Positions 12,239-22,221 of a stretch of 64,000 bases of DNA are shown here, piece after piece. The stretch is from positions 8,994,245 to 9,058,244 of the forward strand of contig OX031066.1 of assembly GCA_943736015.1 (NCBI GenBank). Direction: 5' to 3'. Positions within the stretch are counted from its first letter, which is position 1. The number at the start of each line of letters is the position of its first letter. This DNA comes from Tridacna crocea (lineage: Eukaryota; Mollusca; Bivalvia; Cardiida; Cardiidae). The notes under the pieces were generated by a model. It had not been told where the DNA came from, ran no database searches, and saw only the letters and a list, made by a program, of their open reading frames with translations. The position numbers and the translations under genes are program-made.

Positions 12239-12335
12239 ATCTCCGAGCTGAGTTGTCGTTCGTTACCTCACATACATCTCTGCGATCAATCTCCGAGCAG
12301 AGTTGTCGTTCGTTACCTCACATACATCTCTGCGA
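12239..12335 (+). repeat. short tandem repeat, two ~48-bp units
   Basis: CTCCGAGC(T/A)GAGTTGTCGTTCGTTACCTCACATACATCTCTGCGAT occurs twice in a row. It sits at the left edge of the 540-bp duplication. Confidence 0.8.
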
Positions 12336-13405
12336 TGGGCTAAATGACAAGAATCTTGTCAAACCGAGGAAAAGATGTTTTGTTACTGTTTAACTGTTTC
12401 ATATGCAAAATTGTAAGTTAGACAAAGGAAATATGATTCTGGATACATTATAGGTGCGTTCAAACTGATGAATTTACCTGTATTAAATAGAACTATTTTT
12501 TTTTAGCCTCTTCACTTTTAAGAATCTTACGCCGATTGTAACAAAAATAGCTGCGCCCATCAATGATGACAACTGATTTGACACACCGCTGGATCTAAGT
12601 TTGTATTATTAAAAATCAAGTTATCGTCCTTTAAAGATATTTAGGCTTTTCAGAAAATCCCTCTTTTGTTCAATTACTATCGTTTAAGTCTGATTGGTCC
12701 CATGCTGTTTAAACAGCACACGAAACAATCGATATTGGTCTTTCTTTCACCGGCGTTTGTGTAGCTATTTTGAGTTATGGTCATGTGACAAAAATATGAC
12801 GTAATGACGGTCTACTTTCTGAGCCCACTACAGAGGTAAATGTAATGATCCGGAGTGCAAGAGAGTGCTCTGCGATGGGCTAAATGACAAGAATCTTGTC
12901 AAACCGAGGAAAAGACGTTTTGTTACTGTTTAACTGTTTCATATGTAAAATTGTAAGTTAGGCAAAGGAAATATGATTCTGGATACATTATAGGTGCGTT
13001 CAAACTGATGAATTTACCTGTAGAAAATGAAACTATTTTTTTCGAGCCTCTTCCCTTTTCAGAATCTTACGCCGATTTTAACAAAAATGGCTGCGCCCAT
13101 GAATGATGACAGCTGATTTGACACACTGCTGGATCTAAGTTTGTACGATTAAAAATCAAGTTATCGTCCTTTAAGATATATAGGCTTTTCAGAAAATCCC
13201 TCTTTTGTTCATTTCCTATCACTAAGTCTGATTGGTCCCATGCTGTTTGAACAGCATTCGAAACAATCGATATTGGACTTTCTTTCACAGACGTTTGTGT
13301 AGCCATTTTGAGTTATGGTCATGTGACAAAAATATGACGTAATGACGGACTACTTTCTGAGCCCACTACAGAGGTAAATGTAATGATCCGGAGTGCAAGA
13401 GAGTG
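12331..13405 (+). repeat. tandem duplication, two ~540-bp units
   Basis: TGCGATGGGCTAAATGACAA begins at 12331 and at 12871, and the units agree through GGAGTGCAAGAGAGTGC. A related third copy lies inverted at 58655-59245. Each unit contains, on the minus strand, an ATGGC start context after CATAACTCAAA. In unit 2 this opens a 79-codon frame (13306 to 13067), but the other copies do not keep the frame open equally, so I do not call a gene. Confidence 0.85.
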
Positions 13406-13616
13406 CCATTTTCAAGCTACAAACATCCGGGATATTCCGGCAAAATTTAAGCGGGAACTACTTGAACTCAATCTCTTTCTACTGCTGTGTACCTAAACGC
13501 GATGGAGTATTAGATTCAAGGTACATATATATATTGGTTATCAAACTTCAATCTTGAACTCATTGTGGTATTGTCTTCGACAAATACCACAAAAACTATT
13601 GAGTGATAGCATTTAA

Positions 13617-13844
13617 CCCTCTACTACATGAGAAAGTTTTAGACTGGTACAAATTCAAAGCATTTGCAGACAAAAACAAAAACAAAAAAAAAAAAGCGAC
13701 AGAAAAATTAAAATTTGGTTTGGTAAAGGTAGAAAACACTGTGGGAAAAGGAGAAAATGCAGCAGTTTTTCCTTTTCCCTCAGTGTTTTCAAAGGGCTTC
13801 TTTCTCAGGGTCGTTAAAAGTTGGGGTTGTGTAGGAGGAAAGAG
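13617..13844 (+). mobile_element. piggyBac-type hairpin MITE
   Basis: TTAA at 13613-13616 and 13845-13848 flank the copy. The core hairpin is degraded on its right arm. Confidence 0.8.
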
Positions 13845-14025
13845 TTAAGCAATTTTCAAATAAAGTTCAACAGTGACCTTGATCTCTGACCCAACGACCA
13901 GCAAACAATATAGCACCTTCTTGGGTAATGAGCAATTGTAGTAAAAAGTTTAAGGGACCTACGTCAAACAGCTATTGAGTAAGCAGAGAAATGTTACCCT
14001 GACCTTTGACCCATGTGACCAGAAA

Positions 14026-15310
14026 AACAAGAAGGCCATGATGGCCATGTATCGCTCCAATGGCTAATAAGTAAAAACACAACAAACCAAACATTACAAT
14101 ATTTCACCAATTGGTTTCAAACTTGAGGACATAGGACATACAATTTTTTCTTCTATTAATCCTTCATGTACAAGAAAGTTGTGACCCCCAGTCACCCGCG
14201 TGCAAAGCCAATATTGACCGCAAAGCTATAATTACTTGAATCCTGGTGGTAGTCCACAAGATACAGCCCCATACCAAATAATACAGGCCTAGAATGTGTG
14301 GTTATAAATAAGAAGATTTTAAAAGTTTTTTCAACAAAAGGCATGTAAACATGAAACCCATCAGACAGGGCTAAATTTAGTAGTCCTACTCTTTATTATG
14401 GTGGGCAACAATATAACTTATAAAGTTTTCACCTCAAACGCCCATGTAAAACTTATGACTCCTGGTATGGGGACAAACTTGATCCCAAGGCTATAATTTG
14501 GGCCTTCCTGGTAGAGGCCCACTTTATAAAGCTACATGCAAAATTTGGTAGCCTTAGGCCTTATGGCTAGGTACCTGTACATGTAGATTTTTAAAAATTT
14601 CTAAATATGAGCCCATGTTTAACCTGGGACCCCCAGGGCTGGGCAAAATTCAATCCCAAGGCTTTAATTTGGGCACCTTTGGTAGAAAACCACTTGATAA
14701 AGCTAGATGCAAAATTGAGTAGTCCTAGGCCTAATGGCTTGGTTAGAGAACTTTTATGAAGTTTTCCCTATATAACCCCAAATAAAACTTGTGACCCCCG
14801 GGGCCAGGCCAAATTGACCACTGGGCTATCATTTGGGCACTCTTGGTAGACAATCACTTGATAAAAATACATGCCAAATTTGGTAGCCCTAGGCCCTATG
14901 GCTAGGTACCAGATGGATTTTAAAGTTTTCTTTAAATAAGCCCATATAAAACTTGTGACCCCCAGGTCGGGGCCAATTTTGTCCCCATGGCTATTATTTG
15001 CAGGAACTTGGTAGAGGTCCACTAGATAAGGCTACATGCCAAATTTGGTAAGCCTAGGCCTTATGGTTTCAGAGAAGAAGATTTTTAATAAAGTTCAATA
15101 TTTTTCAGTTATTTTGCTTTGGCAACCAGTTTTTGAAGGAATAAAACCCTTTCAAGAATTCTGAAGGGGACCATGTCAGGATAATTTCTGTGAAGTTTCA
15201 TCAAAATTGGATGGGTAGTTTCAGAGAAGAAGATGTTTGAAATAACACACGGACACGCGACGGACACCGGGCCATGGCATATGCCCACTGGCATTTGGCC
15301 AGTGGAACTA
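14026..15310 (-). mobile_element. hairpin-ended (Helentron-like) non-autonomous element, reversed
   Basis: The left boundary AACAAGAAGGCCATGATGGCCATG is the complement of the terminal hairpin plus CTTGTT seen at the right ends of 38003-40090 and 63108-63913. The interior is an imperfect tandem array of ~150-bp units, each with a GTGACCCCCAGG-type and a GCCTAGGCCTTATGG-type block. No coding sequence. Confidence 0.6.
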
Positions 15311-15595
15311 AAAATGGGACATCTACGTGTATTTGTGTCATTAGCAACACTAGAAAAAGTATTGGGGTCCTAGATCAATAGCTATTGAGCTTTAGAACTG
15401 CAATGATTTTCTAGCAAAGATCACCTGTGACCTTGACCTTTGTGACCCCAAAACAATGAGGCACCTCTTTGGGTCATAAACAATATTTGTATTTACTTTC
15501 AGGATCCCAAGGCAATCAGGATTGGAAGAAGATTTTTTTCTGTACAAAATGTTTTCAAATAGATCTAGTTTGTTCTAAACTTGATGCTCTGTTAA
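15311..15595. other. unassigned spacer
   Basis: No gene. It resembles the low-complexity interior of the preceding element, so may be part of it. Confidence 0.3.
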
Positions 15596-16133
15596 AGGTG
15601 GGTATTTAGAATTTTTACATCTCACCAAATTAAAAAATATATATATCACTGAAATTCAAATGAAAAAATAATACAAATCATCAATAATTAAGATTCATAA
15701 AATCACAAAAAAAAAAAATTGATGGTATTTCCTTAAAAGGCTACATAGCCTCTTAAGCTATTTTTAGATTTCGCGCCAAAAATCAATAAAGCATTGTGGG
15801 AATGTCAAGTGACTGGCACGTGACTCATAACGCTTAAATTCCCCATCATAACAAACATGTAATAATTATTTTCCATAATGTCTTCTTCGGATGATATGTT
15901 TCAAGCTTCTTCTGTGTATTCCTGTAAGTAAATGAGCGAATTGATCATCTAAAAATAGGATGTGTCTCCCGTTGGTGTCAACCTGGGCAGTAGTAAATCT
16001 CTAATTTCTCATGTTTTCGGATGGTTTTGGACTACTGGGATTTTATGAATGAAAACTGAAAGGCTTTGGGAGTATAAGGATGATTTTTTTGCGCTTTTGT
16101 AAAATTTTCATCCCAAAATCTGAAGGGCCACCT
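15596..16133 (+). mobile_element. TTAA-flanked MITE family 2 (AGGTGG...CCACCT), complete copy
   Basis: 538 bp, beginning AGGTGGGTATTTAG and ending GGCCACCT, with TTAA at 15592-15595 and 16134-16137. An internal inverted pair, AAGGCTACATAGCCTCTTAAG, sits near 15735. Further copies lie at 35311-36880, 43142-45195 and 55920-56180. Confidence 0.85.
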
Positions 16134-16180
16134 TTAAATGGAATATCTGTAAGAGATGACTACATCAGACATTTGCTACA

Positions 16181-16481
16181 GGCGTGTGGAGTCTTACTGA
16201 CATTAATGATTTGGTTACGCATTATCAAATCATAAAGGATTTACCAAACATGACAAGGAAATGGGGACTATTGCTCATTGCATTACTGATATGTTGTCTA
16301 ATAGATCTACTCTTTTTAACATTATTCAGTTATATTTTGGCAGGCAGTGCAACTTTCTATGCTTTCCTGGAATTCGTGTTAGCACATCCACATTTCAAAA
16401 TATTTCTCCCAAGCCAATGGCTGCTATCCCACACAACTAACGTCGATAGAAAGACCAGTGACGAGAGAGCCACGAATCATC
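16181..16481 (+). CDS. candidate internal exon of a membrane protein
   Basis: An open frame begins behind a possible acceptor (TTTGCTACAG ending at 16180) and runs to a strong donor (CATCTC|GTAAGTA at 16481/16482), giving about 100 codons. The product has a hydrophobic segment of about 25 residues (WGLLLIALLICCLIDLLFL...) followed by a second weaker one (ATFYAFLEFVLA), so a two-helix membrane hairpin is plausible. I do not recognise the family. No neighbouring exon could be joined with confidence. It could be a chance frame or an exon of a gene that mostly lies elsewhere. Confidence 0.3.
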
Positions 16482-16892
16482 TCGTAAGTAACATCAAAGC
16501 GTGATCGAACAAGCCGGGGACGAATTGTTTTGGTTGGAACGAACAAGACCCCGCTAAATCGGATTTAGGGCCTACGTAGCACTGGGTCCGTAGATTTTGT
16601 TCATCATGAATATATGATACTTGAAAAGGAAATAGATACCTGAAACACATAAAAGACACTGGAATACATACTCTGTCAGTCTGATGATACATTTTCAGCC
16701 TCTGTGTGGTTTATTTCCTTACGCCATTAGGTGGAGCAAGTTACAAAATGTAAACATGACCTACTTACATTCGTTGTGACTTACATTAGCACAACACAGC
16801 CTGACAAATCAACTGCTGACACGTTCGGCAAATCTCGGTTGATCCGTTGTTCAAGTTAGACCATTTGGCATACTTCGGGTGATGAGAGATAT
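16482..16892. other. unassigned sequence
   Basis: No gene or repeat recognised. If the preceding exon is real, this is intron. Confidence 0.3.
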
Positions 16893-16962
16893 AGGTACGG
16901 AATCGGCCGAGTTGTGACGTAAGAAGGTAGATGTCACAACTCGGTCGATTCCGTATCAGCCG
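16893..16962. repeat. inverted repeat (hairpin)
   Basis: GGTACGGAATCGGCCGAGTTGTGAC is followed after a short loop by GTCACAACTCGGTCGATTCCGTATC. A third related half-arm follows (CAGCCGAATTGTGAC), ahead of AAGTATATAAACG. Confidence 0.8.
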
Positions 16963-17250
16963 AATTGTGACAAGTATATAAACGAGTAGTGACGAACGGC
17001 AATATGCAGTTGTCGAAACAATCGACTAACAATCTGCAGGCCAGCCGGTTGATCTGGTATTTTCAGGTAGTTGAAGCCTCATATTGATTTCTAAATTCGT
17101 TTCACTTTAAGAACATTTTTTTTGCTGCTTTGTTCATTGGAAAAATTGACCTGTCTGGGACAAATGTTTTTATAATAGATCTGCATCACATAGATTTTCA
17201 TTAGAAACTCAAGACGTCAAGTTTGAAAGTGAAAATAGATCTTCCTAGGC

Positions 17251-17395
17251 ACAGGAATTTGACATTCTACAACCAAAATAAATGATAAAATATGATAAAA
17301 ACATCTCCCCTAGTGTTTATATTTTAAAGTGGAGATTTTTTTTTTTCTCATATTGTATTATTTATTTTGGTTATAGAATGTCATATTCCTGTAAT
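17251..17395. repeat. palindromic repeat with ~45-bp arms
   Basis: ACAGGAATTTGACATTCTAC at 17251 is mirrored by GAATGTCATATTCCTGT ending near 17392, and the AAATAAATGATAA / TTATTTATTTTGG blocks also pair. Likely a small foldback MITE. It supplies the target CCTGTAAT for the next element. Confidence 0.75.
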
Positions 17396-19142
17396 GGTAA
17401 GTGGTCAACTCGTACCTAAGTCAACACGTACCTAAGTCAAATCGTACCTATTTTGGTCAACTCGTACCCGAGTCAACTCTTACCGAAGTCAACTCGTACC
17501 TAAATATTTCTTATATTTTATTTTGCGAATTTTATCAGTATCAGTATGTTTAAGTATGTGTTCTTGTTTATATCTTTGTAATTTTCTTATATATATATTG
17601 ACATCATCAAAACCTCAGTGCCGTATCATTGCCACCCATTCTAAAACCTGACCAATTCCATTCATATTACGCAACATCATGTCAAAAACCAAGTAATTTT
17701 TTTGTGTGGATTCATATTACACAAACTTGTGTCAAAAACCAAATAAAAATTGGGTTTTGGGGGGATTTGGGGTGCTGGACGTCATATGTTCAGACCCGTC
17801 ATATGTCAACACCTAAATGACTGAAAATTCTAGCATAGGAAAGAAACAAATGCAAGCCACATGATTATGTAATACTTTTTTCCAAAAAAATCTCTGTCTT
17901 GCAAAATGTAATACGGCCATTAGATGTAAATTACATATGAGCAGCGTCTATCATGATAAAACATGTTATGTGCAAAAAACATAGGAGCAGACTAGCTGAT
18001 CTATGCCTTTCATTTCGATTCATGCATAGTACGCATAAACTACCGTGTTTTGGTGCGTATAACACGCACATTTTTTCAGCTCTGAATAATTTCAAACTAG
18101 GGACTGCGTGTTATACACTACAAGAGGCAAAACCATGTTTTTCTCCTCCTTGAAAGTCGGTTGTATACCTGTTCAAAGTGGGTGGGTGGGAGACGGGGCG
18201 TAGGTACAGAACTGCAAAGTTCTCTCGCCACAGCCTTAACTTTCGTCATCACCCCATTTCAACTTTTACCGATTTAAAAAAATTATTATGTTTTAATTTT
18301 GTTAAAATGTACTTGTACATTCTTAATTTGTGGATTAGGATTCGTAATTTCCCGATTCTGTCAGCCATTTGGGGTATGGCGAACGTACCCCGGAATGATA
18401 AATATTGATTTTTTTTTACCGTCTGATTCGTCTCATATTTTTTTTTTACTCTTTGTTAATAGCTAAAATTGAACAATTACACAAGAGTAAAATAATGATT
18501 CAGAAAGAAATGAATGATTTAAAAATATATATATTTATCGCTACTTTTTACAAAAAACGTGATTTACATCATATAGATCTATGTTTATTTCACACCTGTC
18601 ACATTTGTCGATCGAGGTGAGAAAAAAGTAAATTAACTACGATATGGTCGTCAGTTCAATTTGTGAATTTGCAACATGTCATAAGCTGGCATGTTTTTAT
18701 AATCCCCCAAGTACACATCGAATCATTACCATTTCCACTTTGATTACAAATGGTTATTTCCCTTTGATAAAGTATCGCCATTTACAATTTTTCAAGATGG
18801 CGTCGTAAGCTTCAGATGTTACGATATTTTGGTCAATTTTTGATGCGTGTTGTACATCCAAACAACCTTTTTTCCTCGGATCTGATGCTGAAAAAGGCCT
18901 GCGTGTTATACATGCCTGCGTGGTATACACAGCGGTTTACGGTATTTATACTATTTAGTGGTGCAAATATTTGTCTAATCTAATCAATTTTCAAAACATC
19001 AGTTACTACAAACTCTCTTGGAGATAATCTCATCAACACTTGTAAAGTGTCTATTACCATTCGCACCTGTTGAATCAATTAACGAAAAAACTTAATGGGA
19101 TTATCTTTAAATACTGTGACAATATTGTCTACATAGTTTTAA

Positions 19143-19371
19143 CCCTTTCCCAAACAATCACTGGTTTTTACGGGTCAGGAATAGAAGCATTTTTAAAACA
19201 TTGTGGGAAAAGGAGAAAATGCTGGTGAAGAGCAATTTCTCCTTTTCCCACAGTGAATGAATGTTTTCTACCCTATCATGAAGAAAAATCATCTTTTTAG
19301 CAACTGCTGATTTGTCATCTGCAAAATGCTTTCAATTTGGTCTGGTCCAAAATTTGCCTTTAGGGAAAGGG
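19143..19371 (-). mobile_element. piggyBac-type hairpin MITE, complete
   Basis: Perfect TTAA on both sides (19139-19142 and 19372-19375). Ends CCCTTTCCCAAAC and AGGGAAAGGG. Confidence 0.88.
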
Positions 19372-19410
19372 TTAAGAGTATAAAGATGTTGTGTTCTGCA
19401 CTTTCATTAA

Positions 19411-19608
19411 CCCATCACCACACAATGGCTACTGTTTACACTCCTGGAACAGAAGCCTTTAGAAAACATTTTGTGAAAAGGATAAAATGCTGGTAAATGG
19501 CATTTCTCCTTTTCCCACGATGTTTTCTACCCTTCACAAAATGAATTTCGTCGTCTGCAAACATTTTTCCATTTGGACAAGCCTAAAATATTGTCGTTTG
19601 GTAATGAG
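19411..19608 (-). mobile_element. piggyBac-type hairpin MITE
   Basis: TTAA at 19407-19410; the right target has decayed to TCAA. It lies 39 bp from the previous copy in the same orientation. Confidence 0.8.
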
Positions 19609-20587
19609 TCAATGGAAATACATATTACATTAAAATTTTCTGCTGTAATCATTTTGTTCCTTATATTTTAATTTCCAAACGAGTTAAAAAGAATCAGACA
19701 TATTTCAAGCATTTGCTGACGACCCACGCACCCAACCCCACTTCTGTTATAGACCTATATTTTCATTTCATATAATAACAGTTTGTTTTTTTTTCACTCA
19801 TGAATAGAATTTCAGTTTCCACTTATTGCTTTTTATTCAGAGATTTGTGTAAATTCATTCTTCAAACTCAGTATTAAAGATGAGAAGATAGTTGTGTAAA
19901 TTCATTGTTTGAATTCAATATTAAAGATGGGAAGATAGTTTAAAGACCCTCTGATTGGAAGATGCCACCCTGCTCATTGTAGTGTCATTGGTTTTCACGT
20001 TTTTTTTTTTTGGCGATCGATTTTTTTGCGACAGTTAATTTTTGGAGAAGTATTGCTAAATGATTTGACACCAATTAGTCAGTTTCAATGACAGGTAACT
20101 TTAAAAGCTGTCACTTTACGCTGGATAAGAGGATTAACACCTTTGATACTTTCACGGTCATAAATGACTTGCCAGCTTCATTATCGTCCGCGTGTCCTTT
20201 GCAATTAATACTGATAGTGCTCAGGCCATATTCTGCCGGCTGCGCGCAGGCTAGGTTAAATGAAGCTCTAGACGATTATTTCACGCATCAGATTGACATT
20301 TAGGCAGATATTTTTCATTATCAAAGACAGGCATTTCAAATTTCCAATTGTCAAAACCCGGGCTCAGGGATCATTACTTAAAAGCTTGCCGAGTTGTCAA
20401 GTTTTGTCAAGACATCCATGGACAAAGTTTTCTTTTCTCATTTTTCTGGCCAATTTCCGTGTTTGTTATCCACTATGTTTAATCCACAAAATGGGATTCC
20501 TCAATTGACTGTCGGAATCGGACACAGAAACCAACTGACTTTGGACTATAGTCGATCATCAACCCACCACTATGTTTTCATCTACCT

Positions 20588-20687
20588 TCAGTCTGAAAGT
20601 TTGCTCCGAAGCTATTTTTGTTATTTGTCTCCTCAAATAAATATTTAAAAGAAAAATAGCTTCGAAGCAAACTTTCAGACTGAAGCT
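20588..20687. repeat. perfect inverted repeat, ~34-bp arms
   Basis: CTTCAGTCTGAAAGTTTGCT at about 20588 pairs with AGCAAACTTTCAGACTGAAG at about 20668-20687, with the arms extending to CCGAAGCTATTTTT / AAAAATAGCTTCGAAG around a ~32-base AT-rich loop. Confidence 0.88.
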
Positions 20688-21022
20688 ATAGATATATCTA
20701 TCTTTTTACAAAGGTTACGAGTTAACCAAAACAGGTACGAGTTGACCAAAATAGGTTCAACTTGACTTGGGTAGGTACGAGTTGACCAAAAAACAGGTAC
20801 GAGTGGACCAAAACAGGTACGAGTTGACTTAGGTACGAGTTGCCCAGAAAGCCCTGTAATCAGGTCTAGATTTAACAGTAACATTTTCAGTTTTCAACCA
20901 AGGTATTTTACATACTAAATCTATAATGTGACAGGGATCTTGAATAAAGATGTGTATATGATTCCCGAGTGTAATAAGATCTAGAGTAAAGTACCCTTAC
21001 TAGTATTATGGTTGGTTAATAT

Positions 21023-21313
21023 TATCTTTTATTTATCGTCGCTACCGGTTGCCCATCTGAGCGACACCCTCAGAAGACAGTTAGTTGTTACGGGGGAGAG
21101 TGTAATGATACAGGTCGAAACTACTGAGAATTCCGCCTGTTTCTTTAACATGGGCGGTGTATAGCACTGTCACACAGGACCTCGGTTTAATGTCTCATCT
21201 GAAAGAGTATTAGTAATTTTAGTTGGCCAGCAGGAGATTCGAACCCACAACATGTAGTGATCCGAAATGTTTTGTTCATGAGTCCTACGCTCTACCTACT
21301 GAGCTATACTGGC
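21023..21313 (-). mobile_element. tRNA-derived SINE, full length
   Basis: Read on the minus strand from 21313, it starts GCCAGTATAGCTCAGTAGG, a good A box (TAGCTCAGTAGG), followed by the B box GGGTTCGAATCTCC, so Pol III could transcribe it. The head resembles a whole tRNA with CTGCTGGC closing the acceptor-like stem. The body contains ATTAAACCGAGGTCCTGTGT, a conserved-looking core shared with the copy at 9815-10042. It may belong to the animal MetaSINE group (inference from memory). Confidence 0.8.
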
Positions 21314-21544
21314 TGATGTATTATGGACTGACATGAATTTCGACCAGTAATACATATTTCCTATATGAAAATAGTCTGTTTTGTAAAGCAAGATATTTCA
21401 TGATGGCAAGGTTCATAAGAAGAAAACTTGACCAATGAATTGCCTTGAAACAGCTACACTTCATTTGATGGATTTCAACAAAGTTTCTTTTCCTAGACAC
21501 CCTTCAACTCCGGACTATTATGGACACCCACAAAAAGGGAAAAT

Positions 21545-21692
21545 AGTGTGTGAAAAGGTGGTAATCATCATTCCGTCCTTTTCCACAATATTTTTATCCT
21601 TTCAATGATAAAACCAATCAGTTGTGCCACATTTTATGTCATCTGCAAATGCTTTGAATTTGAACTTGTCTTAAATTTTGTCCGGTGGGAAA
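21545..21692 (-). mobile_element. piggyBac-type hairpin MITE, strongly decayed
   Basis: Only the CCTTTTCCACAATATTTTTATCC arm and the GTCATCTGCAAATGCTTTGAATTTG...TTTTGTCCGGTGGGAAAG end remain. It ends about 45 bp before the caspase start codon, so it occupies the proximal promoter or 5' UTR. Confidence 0.6.
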
Positions 21693-21737
21693 GAGCTCAT
21701 TCATTTATCTATTCAGAAGTAGTGCAGTAGAACCAAT

Positions 21738-22221
21738 ATGGCGGCAGGTTCACAAGAGGACAACCAGTATGGTTTAGCAGCCTTTTTCACTTATCTCAGG
21801 GAGATACCAAAGAAAGATGACAACCAATCAGGCACTGAATACAGAATTAGAGATGGGGCAGAGAAAGATAAACAGAATTTTGAGGAAATGTTTTGGAGTA
21901 TTCTTGGTTTTAAACCATTCACTGGCGATAAGGGTGATTCTTCGGTTGAGAATTTAACTCTTGATATGTGGAAAGACTGGGAACGTAAGATTAAAGCAGA
22001 AGATTTCAGTAAATGTAAATATGTTGTATTGGGATTCAGCTCCCATGGACGTGAAGAGACTGCAGATGGCATACATCAACCTGTCATACTTTTGAGTGAT
22101 GGTAAAACATTGCCCTTGTCTGACATTTTGAAAGTTTTGACAGTGGAAAGCAATTCAACACTAGAAGATAAGCCCAGAATAGTTTTTCTGTTTGCTTGCC
22201 GAGCGATAACTAAAGAAGCAG
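21738..22221 (+). CDS. caspase gene exon 1: complete p20 half
   Basis: Encodes residues 1-161 plus one base. The start context is CCAATATGG. p20 elements appear in order: strand 1 (QYGLAAFF), the RDGAEKD motif, LGFKPF, the NLTLDMW segment, YVVLGFSSHG with catalytic His103, and RIVFLFACRA with catalytic Cys154. The donor is GCAG|GTGTGT. Without splicing the frame stops 3 codons later (22230), so the p20 could only be extended by splicing. Confidence 0.85.

Larger units (their letters stand above)
17396..20852. mobile_element. 3.5-kb TIR element with repeat-built ends
   Basis: Flanked by an 8-bp direct repeat CCTGTAAT (17388-17395 and 20853-20860). Both termini carry several tandem GTCAACTCGTACCT units in opposite orientation (17408-17505 and about 20713-20845). 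Eight-base duplications fit hAT or P-type transposases (inference). No transposase is readable in the interior. Short open frames at 17629-18620 and 20088-20648 lack domains. Two MITE copies lie inside at 19143-19608. Confidence 0.6.

Noticed and set aside
21222..21313. A tRNA gene on the minus strand
   Set aside because: A and B boxes are present but the anticodon arm and variable region do not fold as a tRNA; it is the head of a SINE with a shared body.
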